From assembly GCA_902518165.1 (NCBI GenBank), contig CABYFB010000002.1, forward strand, positions 1-64,000: a stretch of DNA of 64,000 nucleotides. The letters are read 5' to 3'. The stretch is from an uncultured Pelagibacteraceae bacterium (GTDB lineage Bacteria; Pseudomonadota; Alphaproteobacteria; Pelagibacterales; Pelagibacteraceae). Position 1 is the first letter of the stretch; the number at the start of each line of letters is the position of its first letter. The notes beneath the pieces are model-generated. The model was not told the origin of the DNA and did not search any database. It saw only the letters and a list, made by a program, of their open reading frames with translations. Made by a program: the position numbers and the translations under genes. Shown piece by piece: positions 51,005 through 59,013 of the stretch.

Positions 51005-51879
51005 TATTTATATTTGTCTTCAATATCGTAATATTCGTTGAAGCCAACTATATCTCTTAAGTCTGAAAATTTAGAAACATTTTTATTATAAACTTTATTT
51101 TTCATATTATTCAAACATTCTTGCATCGTTTTTACTGATGCACTCATTAGTGTTAAAGGCATTACAGCAATTTTATAACCAATTTCCTCTATTTCATTAA
51201 TTTCTAATAATGGGGTTTCACCATCTTCGATCAAATTTAACATATGATGACCTGGAACTTCTTTGATAATTCTTTTCATATCTTCTTTATTTTTAACAGC
51301 TTCAATAAATAAAATATCAACACCAAGTTTTGAAAATGATTGCATTCTTTTAATTGCATCATCTAATCCTCTAGTTGCTATGGCATCAGTTCTTGCCATT
51401 ATTAAGATATCTTTATTTCCATATTCTCTTGCATCCACCGCAGCTTTAATTCTTGAGTTTGCCTCATCAAGATCGACAACATCTTTACCCTTTGTGTGAC
51501 CACATTTTTTTGGCCACTTTTGGTCTTCAATCATCACACCAGCTGCTCCTGCATCCGCATATCCTCTTACAGTTCTAAATACGTTCACTGAATTTCCATA
51601 TCCAGTATCCCCATCAAATATTATTGGAATTGATGTAGCATTGCATATATTTCTTACTTGTTCTGCCATTTCAGAAAAAGAAATTAAACCTGTGTCCGGC
51701 ATACCAAGCTTTGTAGATGAAACACTGAAGCCAGACATAAATCCAACTTTCAAACCTTCTCTTTCAATTAATTTTGCTGATAATGCATCAAAGCATCCAG
51801 GCATTACAATTATTTCTGGTCCATTTAATAGTTGTCTTAATTGTTCTGCTTTATCTTTTGATTTTATTTTTGAAAACAT
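51004..51879 (-). CDS. Isocitrate lyase / PEP mutase superfamily protein
   Basis: VMPGCFDALSAKLIEREG, DGDTGYGN, MIEDQKWPKKCGHTKGK (KKCGH active-site motif), ARTDA. Confidence 0.93.
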   Translation of the reverse strand: MFSKIKSKDKAEQLRQLLNGPEIIVMPGCFDALSAKLIEREGLKVGFMSGFSVSSTKLGMPDTGLISFSEMAEQVRNICNATSIPIIFDGDTGYGNSVNVFRTVRGYADAGAAGVMIEDQKWPKKCGHTKGKDVVDLDEANSRIKAAVDAREYGNKDILIMARTDAIATRGLDDAIKRMQSFSKLGVDILFIEAVKNKEDMKRIIKEVPGHHMLNLIEDGETPLLEINEIEEIGYKIAVMPLTLMSASVKTMQECLNNMKNKVYNKNVSKFSDLRDIVGFNEYYDIEDKYK

Positions 51880-51881
51880 AT

Positions 51882-53153
51882 TTATAATTTAAAAGGTATA
51901 TATAATGCTAGGTCAGGGAATAAGTAAATAACAAATACTGTAAATAACATTATGATGACAAAAGGTATCACACCTTTAGCTATTTCTGACATTTTTGCTT
52001 TACCAATTGCTTGGAGAACATAAATATTTAGTCCAACCGGAGGTGTAATTAATGCGCACTCAATCATTAACGTAAAAATTATTCCAAACCAAATTAAATC
52101 AATATTCATTGCAGCAATTGAAATCGAAAATATAGGCATCATGATTAAAATTAATGACAGGGTTTCCATTATAAATCCTAAGATTAACAAAGTAATACAA
52201 ACAACAAGTATAAATAAACCAGTCTCATTAATATTAGTAACTATGAAAGATGATAAATCTTGAGGAATTCTATAAAGAGAAATTGCTTTACCAAAAACTT
52301 TAGCTCCTGCAATAATTATAAATATAGTAACTGTAGTTTTCATTGTCTCCAAACCAGCTTCGATAAAACCTTTAAAATCTAATCTTTTTTTAGCCACAAC
52401 ATAGATAAATGATATTAAAAAACCAATACCACCTGCTTCTGTTGGTGTATAAATTCCAGCATAAATTCCACCTAGCATGATGAAGGCCATTAATAATATT
52501 GGCAAACCTCTTTTTGTGTATTTAATTTTTTCTTCTAAAGTACTGGATACATTTTGAACTTCTTTATTAAAAAATTTCACGTAAAAAACTGAAAAGATAA
52601 TAAAAAATAATGCTAAAACTATTCCTGGCCCAATTCCTGCAAGAAACATACTTAGTACAGACTCTTCAACAACAAATGCATAAACAATCATTGGAATTGA
52701 TGGAGGAATTAAAATCCCTAAAGTTCCACCCGCTGCCAAAATACCTAAAGTAAAGTTTCTGTGATAACCTCTATTAATCATTGCAGGAAATGCTACAGTT
52801 GAGATTGTTGCTGCAGTAGCCACTGATGATCCAGATATAGCAGCAAAAATACTGCAAGAAACTATAGTTGCTATTGCTAAACCGCCTGGAAAATTTCCAA
52901 CCCAGCTTTGAGCAAAATTAAAAAGATCTTCTCCAACACCTGCTTTTAATAATATATTAGACATCATCAAAAACATCGGAACAGCTAATAAAATAAAGTT
53001 ATCTGCCACACTGTAAAAAGTTTGTGGGATCATTAAAGGAGAAATATCTCCAAATAACATTAAACCCAATCCTATAGAACCTAAACCAAATGCTATTGGC
53101 ACTCCTAAAAAAAGCACAAAAAATAACAAAAATAAGATTATTGCTACTGTCAT
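51882..53153 (-). CDS. dctM: TRAP transporter large permease (DctM)
   Basis: VPMFLMMSNILLKAGVGEDLFNFAQSWVGNFPGGLAIATIVSCSIFAAISGSSVATAATI. Confidence 0.96.
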   Translation of the reverse strand: MTVAIILFLLFFVLFLGVPIAFGLGSIGLGLMLFGDISPLMIPQTFYSVADNFILLAVPMFLMMSNILLKAGVGEDLFNFAQSWVGNFPGGLAIATIVSCSIFAAISGSSVATAATISTVAFPAMINRGYHRNFTLGILAAGGTLGILIPPSIPMIVYAFVVEESVLSMFLAGIGPGIVLALFFIIFSVFYVKFFNKEVQNVSSTLEEKIKYTKRGLPILLMAFIMLGGIYAGIYTPTEAGGIGFLISFIYVVAKKRLDFKGFIEAGLETMKTTVTIFIIIAGAKVFGKAISLYRIPQDLSSFIVTNINETGLFILVVCITLLILGFIMETLSLILIMMPIFSISIAAMNIDLIWFGIIFTLMIECALITPPVGLNIYVLQAIGKAKMSEIAKGVIPFVIIMLFTVFVIYLFPDLALYIPFKL

Positions 53154-53626
53154 TTAATTATATCTTTGATGTATTTAGGTACTTCGAAAAGCACTCTTAA
53201 TACCAAAAATGCAAAACATAATGGTATCGCAAATTCTGTAAGAAAGGATGGAACATCTAAAATTGTAGAGCTTGTTCTTCCAACTTTAAGAGAGTCGTAA
53301 GCAATTAACCATCCATAATAAAGTACAAATCCACTAAAAATTAAAATGAATATTGCACTTATTAAATCTAATATCTTTTTTCCTTTATCTCCTACTTTGT
53401 CATATATAACTGTTATTCTTATAAAATCATTTTTATGAAAAGTATAAGTTAAAGCTAAATAAGTAGCCCAAATTTGTAAAAATCGAGAAATTTCGTTTAC
53501 CCAAATAGTAGGTGAATTAAATATGTATCTCATGATAACTTCATAAGAAACTATAAAGCCTATCATAATAAATAACGCTGAAGCTAAATAGCCAGAATAT
53601 TTTACAATTTTGTCGTAGGTATTCAT
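53150..53626 (-). CDS. dctQ: TRAP transporter small permease (DctQ)
   Basis: Four TM helices; INSPTIWVNEISRFLQIWATYLAL; ATG 53626 preferred (the listed GTG start at 53641 lies inside a hairpin). Confidence 0.92.
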   Translation of the reverse strand: MNTYDKIVKYSGYLASALFIMIGFIVSYEVIMRYIFNSPTIWVNEISRFLQIWATYLALTYTFHKNDFIRITVIYDKVGDKGKKILDLISAIFILIFSGFVLYYGWLIAYDSLKVGRTSSTILDVPSFLTEFAIPLCFAFLVLRVLFEVPKYIKDIIK

Positions 53627-53632
53627 TTGAAA

Positions 53633-53654
53633 ACCCCGCACTTAAGTGCGGGGT
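53633..53654 (-). other. 22-nt GC-rich palindrome/hairpin between dctP and dctQ
   Basis: ACCCCGCACTTAAGTGCGGGGT, perfect; minus strand continues GGGGTTTTC. Confidence 0.85.
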
Positions 53655-53665
53655 ATTTATACGAT

Positions 53666-54655
53666 TTAAAGTTTGTTTGCAGCTTTTACAAGTTGATCAC
53701 CAACTCCACCAGCTCCACCTGTTCTAGAAATGTAATCATCAATAACAGATGACGATGCTTTTTTAAGAGCAGAAACTTCAGAACTACTTAGGTTTACAAT
53801 GTTCATTCCATTTGCTTTTGCTTCTTTGTAAGCGCCAGCCTCGATATTAGCCATGTCATCTCTAACAGCTTTTTCAGCTACTTTTGATGCTTCAGCTATA
53901 GCGTCTCTTTGTTTTTGAGTTAATGAGCTTAGCCATTTATCATTAGCAACAACAACGAATTCGATATCGCCATGATTTGTAACAGTTAAAGTATCCATTA
54001 CTTGATATAATTTTCTAGATTTTACACCAGATACACCAGTCATACCTGCATCAACTGTATTTCTTTGGTAAGCTAAATATTGCTCAGATCCAGATATTAA
54101 TGCTGGTTTACCACCTAAAGAACTCACAAAAGCTCCAAGTGTTTTTCCAAATACTCTAATTTTTTTATCTTTAAAGTCAGCTGGAGTTTTCATCGGACCA
54201 CCATTGGATAACATAATTGCTGACCCATAAGCTTGATAATAAAGTGGAACTGCTCCAGTCTTTGCTATTGCAGGATCAAGAATAGCTCTTATCTCGGATC
54301 CAGCTTGAGTTGCTTTTCTTACTTTTTGTTCTGAGTCAAATAAGAATGGAAGATAGAAAACATCAACTTCAGGATTAGTTCCTGCAAATCTTGTTATAGA
54401 TGCAACACCAGCTTCGATTGCTCCTGAACCAACAGCTTGTGGAACTTCTTTATCTTTGTAAAGTTGCGCAGAGTCGTAAATCTCAACTTTAATGTCTGAT
54501 CTTGATTCTAATTCTTTTTTAAATACCAAAAGGTTCTGACCTAAGTGAGCCTTTAATGGTAATTGAAGTGTAATTCTCATTTTTGTTTCTGCCAAACTTG
54601 CACTGGCAAAAGAAACGAAAATCAGAGAAAATATTATTCTTTTAAAGATTTTCAT
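53666..54655 (-). CDS. dctP: TRAP transporter substrate-binding protein (DctP)
   Basis: Signal peptide; MRITLQLPLKAHLGQNLLVFKKELESRSDIKVEIYDSAQLYKDKEVPQAVGSGAIE. Confidence 0.95.
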   Translation of the reverse strand: MKIFKRIIFSLIFVSFASASLAETKMRITLQLPLKAHLGQNLLVFKKELESRSDIKVEIYDSAQLYKDKEVPQAVGSGAIEAGVASITRFAGTNPEVDVFYLPFLFDSEQKVRKATQAGSEIRAILDPAIAKTGAVPLYYQAYGSAIMLSNGGPMKTPADFKDKKIRVFGKTLGAFVSSLGGKPALISGSEQYLAYQRNTVDAGMTGVSGVKSRKLYQVMDTLTVTNHGDIEFVVVANDKWLSSLTQKQRDAIAEASKVAEKAVRDDMANIEAGAYKEAKANGMNIVNLSSSEVSALKKASSSVIDDYISRTGGAGGVGDQLVKAANKL

Positions 54656-54730
54656 GTTATTTCCCTCTTTTTTGTTAAATGAGACTATTTAAGTCGACTT
54701 TAAAATTAAATACAATATTAATAATCATCA

Positions 54731-55630
54731 ATGAATTGGATAATTGTAGCTATTTCTGGGGCTTTTTTTCAAAATCTTAGATCAACTTTACAGAAAAAAC
54801 TTAATCAAAAGGTATCAACTATTGCATCTACTTATGTAAGATTTGCTTTTGCATTACCATTTGGGACAATTTTATTTTTTTTGTATTTTCAAGACTTAAA
54901 TGTAATCCCTGAAATTTTAAGTCAAAAAAAATTTATATTTAACGTATTATTAGGTTCAATTTTCCAAATAATTTTTACATTTGTTTTACTTTACTTATTT
55001 AGATTTGCTAATTTTGTAGTTGGAACTTCATTAAGTAAGACTGAGGTTATTCAGGTTGCAATTTTTGAATATTTGATAATAGGAGACAAATTAAATAAAT
55101 TTGGAATAACAGGTATTATCGTATCTACAATTGGAGTAATTATATTATCGATTAAAGACTTAAGTTTATTTCTAAAAAACTTATTTTCAAAAACAACTTT
55201 AATTGGTTTATCCGCAGGACTATTCTTAGGTTTAAGCGTTGTATATTTTAGAGCAGCAGCATTAACATTGGAAAATTTTAGTAATAACTTTGAAAAAGCT
55301 ATAGCAACACTCTTTTTTGGTCTAGTTATACAAACAACATTAGTTACTATTTATTTAATTATATTTGAAAAGTCACAGTTTAAAAAGTTATATGAAAACA
55401 AGTATGAATGTTTGACAGCAGGATTAGCTGGATTTCTTGCAACATTATCTTGGTTTTATGCTTTTACGTTAATACAGTCTTCATTCGTAAGAGCTATCGG
55501 CCAAATAGAATTATTATTTAGCTATGTGTCTTCAAAGTATATGTTTAAAGAAAAAGTCAAAATTACAGAAATTTTAGGGATAATTATATTTGTAGTAGGT
55601 GTACTAATTTTATTACTTAATAAAAGCTAA
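54731..55630 (+). CDS. EamA/DMT-family permease
   Basis: Multi-TM; SGAFFQNLRSTLQKKLNQKVSTIASTYVRFAFALP. Confidence 0.9.
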   Translation: MNWIIVAISGAFFQNLRSTLQKKLNQKVSTIASTYVRFAFALPFGTILFFLYFQDLNVIPEILSQKKFIFNVLLGSIFQIIFTFVLLYLFRFANFVVGTSLSKTEVIQVAIFEYLIIGDKLNKFGITGIIVSTIGVIILSIKDLSLFLKNLFSKTTLIGLSAGLFLGLSVVYFRAAALTLENFSNNFEKAIATLFFGLVIQTTLVTIYLIIFEKSQFKKLYENKYECLTAGLAGFLATLSWFYAFTLIQSSFVRAIGQIELLFSYVSSKYMFKEKVKITEILGIIIFVVGVLILLLNKS

Positions 55631-55962
55631 TTAATTCTTCCAAGATAATTAACCATTACAACACCAATAACTATTAAAAAAATCCCAATTAACCCGTACA
55701 TATTTGGTATCTGGTTATATTTAATCATACCGAAGACTAAAATAGCAGCCACTGTTATCCCACTATAAGTAGCATAAGTAAAACCTACTGGTATCATAGA
55801 CATTGCTTTTGCAAGTCCATACATAGTTATACACATAAAAGCTATTGATAATATCGTTGGAGTTAATTTTGAAAATCCATCTGAAATTTTAGCAAAACTA
55901 TTTGCAGCAATTCCTGTTGATATAGCTAATACCAAATAAATATAACCAGATAATGGTTTCAT
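55627..55962 (-). CDS. SMR (EmrE-like) family protein, lacks Glu14 equivalent
   Basis: YIYLVLAISTGIAANSFAKISDGFSKLTPT...IPVGFTYATYSGI...IGIFLIVIGVVMVNYLG. Confidence 0.9.
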   Translation of the reverse strand: MKPLSGYIYLVLAISTGIAANSFAKISDGFSKLTPTILSIAFMCITMYGLAKAMSMIPVGFTYATYSGITVAAILVFGMIKYNQIPNMYGLIGIFLIVIGVVMVNYLGRIN

Positions 55963-56294
55963 TTATTTGTTCCTAATAAGTTAACTATTAAGACACCCGA
56001 TATAATTAAAATCAATCCAATTATTGTATAAAAATTTGGTACTTGATTAAATTTTATAACACCAACAGCAGCTGTTGCAATTATACATAAGCCTGCAAAA
56101 GAGGCATATGTTATTCCAACTGGTATACTTTTCATAACTAAAGACAAAGTATACATGCATCCAACAATTGTTACTGCTGTGATTATACTAGGTATTAATA
56201 ATGTAAAACCTTGAGCACTTTTAGCAAAACTGTTAGATGCTGTTCCAAGAATTACTGCGATTAATAAAATTATATAAGCAGTTATATTATTCAT
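55959..56294 (-). CDS. SMR (EmrE-like) family protein, lacks Glu14 equivalent
   Basis: MNNITAYIILLIAVILGTASNSFAKSAQGF...IPVGITYASFAGL...LILIISGVLIVNLLG; ATG 56294 preferred to listed 56351. Confidence 0.9.
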   Translation of the reverse strand: MNNITAYIILLIAVILGTASNSFAKSAQGFTLLIPSIITAVTIVGCMYTLSLVMKSIPVGITYASFAGLCIIATAAVGVIKFNQVPNFYTIIGLILIISGVLIVNLLGTNK

Positions 56295-56883
56295 TTGCCT
56301 TCGACCATTTGATTGCATCTTCCATTCTATCATCTCCCCAGAATATTTCATTTTTTACAACAAATGACGGACTTCCAAATATTTTGTTTTTTCTAGCTTT
56401 TTCTGTATTTGATAAATAAATATTATTTATTTCCTCAGAGCTTGCCTCTGAAACAATCTTTTCTTTATCTAAGCTTAGTTTTTCGCAGATTTCACTCAAG
56501 TTGGGTTCAACAGCAGGCTCTTTTCCTTCTTGAAACCATCGTTTATACGTAAGCTGAACGTAATCTACACCCCAGTTATTTTTTAAACCTAATATTGCAA
56601 TTTTATTAGCTAAATCAAATTCTGTTAAAGGGTAAGGGACTGGTGTTTTGGCAAAAAATCCATAATTTTTTGCTCGTCTTTCTATGTCCCTCCACATGTA
56701 ATCTACTTTATTTTTTTTTTCTTTAGGAAACGGAACATTGTTCATTTCTTTCATTATTGCTCTCACACTAAAAGGAGTCCAGCTAAACTTAATTTGATGT
56801 TGTTTTTCTGCTTCTAGTGCTCGAGTGACCGAAAGATAAGTATAAGTACTTCCGATAGAAAAATAGAAATCTATGTTCTTCAC
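56287..56883 (-). CDS. 2-hydroxychromene-2-carboxylate isomerase / GST-kappa-like DsbA-fold protein
   Basis: IDFYFSIGSTYTYLSVTRA, FGSPSFVVKNEIFWGDDRMED. Confidence 0.92.
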   Translation of the reverse strand: MKNIDFYFSIGSTYTYLSVTRALEAEKQHQIKFSWTPFSVRAIMKEMNNVPFPKEKKNKVDYMWRDIERRAKNYGFFAKTPVPYPLTEFDLANKIAILGLKNNWGVDYVQLTYKRWFQEGKEPAVEPNLSEICEKLSLDKEKIVSEASSEEINNIYLSNTEKARKNKIFGSPSFVVKNEIFWGDDRMEDAIKWSKANE

Positions 56884-57204
56884 TTATTTTGGCATTGGTG
56901 TTGCGCCAGTTTCTAAACTAATCATTTTCCCATCTTGGTATTTGTAGACTGCCATAACTGCTTCTACATTACCATCATCAAATGTTACGAACGCATGGTG
57001 AACACCAACTTCATCATTTTCATAAACAATTCTAGTTTTATCTTGCTTGATATCACCACTCATTGCCCATTTGATAACATCACCTTTAGTTAAAACACTC
57101 CCTGATTTATGCATTGTGAATTTAAAATCATCATGCAAAAGTTCGTTCATTGCTGCTTCATCTTTATTCTTAATTGCAGCACTATATTTTTCTAATATTG
57201 ACAT
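56884..57204 (-). CDS. SnoaL/NTF2-like protein
   Basis: YSAAIKNKDEAAMNELLHDDFKFTMH... with ~106 aa length. Confidence 0.8.
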   Translation of the reverse strand: MSILEKYSAAIKNKDEAAMNELLHDDFKFTMHKSGSVLTKGDVIKWAMSGDIKQDKTRIVYENDEVGVHHAFVTFDDGNVEAVMAVYKYQDGKMISLETGATPMPK

Positions 57205-57215
57205 TTTTTTCTCCT

Positions 57216-57506
57216 TTATGCTCCTTTAATTATTAATGTATTTGATACTGTATTATCTAATCTAATTTGTCTGATAGGTTTATATATTTCTGAATTGTAC
57301 CACTCAAAAACTTTTTCATAAGATGGGAATTTAATTACAACAGTTCTTGGATATTTCCACTCACCTTCAATGACTTCATTTTCGCCACCTCTTATTATGT
57401 ATTCGCCACCAAACATTTGAGCAGTTGGAGGAGCTTTTTCCAAATACTCTTTGTAATTTTCAGGATTTAACACATTAATATTTAATATGATATATCCTGA
57501 AGGCAT
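57216..57506 (-). CDS. DUF1330 family protein
   Basis: GYIILNINVLNPENYKEYLEKAPPTAQMFGGEYIIRGGE, VVIKFPSYEKVFEWYNSEIYKPIRQIR. Confidence 0.92.
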   Translation of the reverse strand: MPSGYIILNINVLNPENYKEYLEKAPPTAQMFGGEYIIRGGENEVIEGEWKYPRTVVIKFPSYEKVFEWYNSEIYKPIRQIRLDNTVSNTLIIKGA

Positions 57507-57529
57507 TACAAACTTTATTACAAAAATTA

Positions 57530-57820
57530 TTACATATCTACTTTATTTAATTCGTAGACACTGTAACTTTCCATAACTTCTTTCATAACTGGACCTGATA
57601 CTGGATTGCTTCCATCTATAAAAGCTTTAAGGGCAGCTTTATCGGTCACAAAAATTTTAAACATTACTGTTTTTTTGTCAGGTGCAACTGTTCCAATTGT
57701 TTTTGATACATTTGCAACTTTCGATCTCTCTGCCATACCAGCATCTGATTGCATAAAGCCCATAAACTTTTCTAGCATCCCTTCTTTAAGGTGAGCTACG
57801 ACTAATGTTTCTGTTTCCAT
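57530..57820 (-). CDS. Small dimeric alpha/beta-barrel-like hypothetical protein
   Basis: METETLVVAHLKEGMLEKFMGFMQSDAG...; length and secondary-structure pattern. Confidence 0.6.
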   Translation of the reverse strand: METETLVVAHLKEGMLEKFMGFMQSDAGMAERSKVANVSKTIGTVAPDKKTVMFKIFVTDKAALKAFIDGSNPVSGPVMKEVMESYSVYELNKVDM

Positions 57821-57847
57821 AATTTATCCTTTCTTTATATTAATTGT

Positions 57848-58138
57848 TTATCCACTAAAATTTTCCATAAAATCTTCATGCATTGGTGTAACCTTTGCTG
57901 AATCTAAATCCACACCTGCTTCAGCTCTTGCTGCATGAAGTTCTTTGTCATTTTTAAATGCTTCAAAACCTTGCATGGTTGCATACTTAACGATTACAGT
58001 AAATTTTGAAGGGTCTTCTTTAGATACACCCGCAAAAATAATAGTAGCACCAAATCCTTTAATTTTTTCAGCATTCGCCTTTACCATATTCATCCAAGAT
58101 GAAAATGATTTTATATTTTCTTCTATTTTTATGATCAT
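57848..58138 (-). CDS. Small dimeric alpha/beta-barrel-like hypothetical protein
   Basis: MIIKIEENIKSFSSWMNMVKANAEKIKGFGATIIFAGVSKEDPSKFTVIVKY...; weakly resembles the neighbour at 57530. Confidence 0.6.
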   Translation of the reverse strand: MIIKIEENIKSFSSWMNMVKANAEKIKGFGATIIFAGVSKEDPSKFTVIVKYATMQGFEAFKNDKELHAARAEAGVDLDSAKVTPMHEDFMENFSG

Positions 58139-58151
58139 TTCTTTTTCCTTT

Positions 58152-58550
58152 TTATTTTATCGGTGTCATAATTTTCTGTCCTTCGACACCAATTGCAACT
58201 ACAATCGCTTTAACTGGAACATTTCCAATATTTTTCGACTCGTGTACAATTCCAACATCTTCAACAAATGCATCACCAGCTTTGAATACTTGGGTTTTTC
58301 CTTCATGAATTAATTCAATTTCACCTTGCTGAATCATAATTAGAACTGGAAATGAGTGCGTATGAGGAGTTACTGGTGCTCCTACAGGTACAGTAAATTC
58401 AAAAGCTGTTATTTTTGCTTTTCCTGTAGGGTATACAATATCATTTCCCATTCCTGTTTGACTTGTTGATAAAATTCTCTTTACATGGCTATCTGCGTAA
58501 ACATTAGCTGTAAATAAACTTAAAATTAAAATAAAATATAATTTTTTCAT
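58152..58550 (-). CDS. Cupin-domain protein with signal peptide
   Basis: MKKLYFILILSLFTANVYADS; PVTPHTHSFPVLIMIQQGEIELIHEGKTQVFKAGDAFVED. Confidence 0.9.
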   Translation of the reverse strand: MKKLYFILILSLFTANVYADSHVKRILSTSQTGMGNDIVYPTGKAKITAFEFTVPVGAPVTPHTHSFPVLIMIQQGEIELIHEGKTQVFKAGDAFVEDVGIVHESKNIGNVPVKAIVVAIGVEGQKIMTPIK

Positions 58551-58556
58551 AAACTC

Positions 58557-58931
58557 TTACTTCTTAATTGCATTGAACATGCTTAGTGTGTCATCAAACG
58601 CAATAAATAATGTCAGTTTACCATCATCGCCTACTTCAAAATAATGACCAAAAATAGTATCCATGCCATCTGCCTTAGCAGTTGCTTTAACAAACACTTT
58701 ATTCCCCTCACTAATCATCATATCAGGGGTTACTGAAAAATTACTCCAAAGATTTGGAACTTGCATCATGGTTTTCATATATGCCTCTTTGCCTTTATGA
58801 GTTCCTGACATTGGATGCTTATCCCCAGGATAAATCCAAGTGATATCATCATGTACCATTTCCATAAATCCCTCCATATCTCCTTTGCCAAAAAGTTCAT
58901 ATCCTTTTTTAACTACTTCTTTTGCGTCCAT
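58557..58931 (-). CDS. SnoaL-like nuclear-transport-factor-2 family protein
   Basis: VKKGYELFGKGDMEGFMEMVHDDITWIYPGDKHPMSGTHKGKEA. Confidence 0.92.
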   Translation of the reverse strand: MDAKEVVKKGYELFGKGDMEGFMEMVHDDITWIYPGDKHPMSGTHKGKEAYMKTMMQVPNLWSNFSVTPDMMISEGNKVFVKATAKADGMDTIFGHYFEVGDDGKLTLFIAFDDTLSMFNAIKK

Positions 58932-59013
58932 AAAATTTCCTTAATTTTTTAGTTATTATTATTTATTGTAAGTTAAAAATGTAATGGTTTTATTACAGTG
59001 CTGGTATGCGTGA

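Noticed and set aside
55959-56351. N-terminal extension MKYSGEMIEWKMQSNGRRQ on the SMR protein
   Set aside because: It overlaps the preceding isomerase gene and lacks hydrophobicity; ATG at 56294 gives a normal SMR N-terminus.
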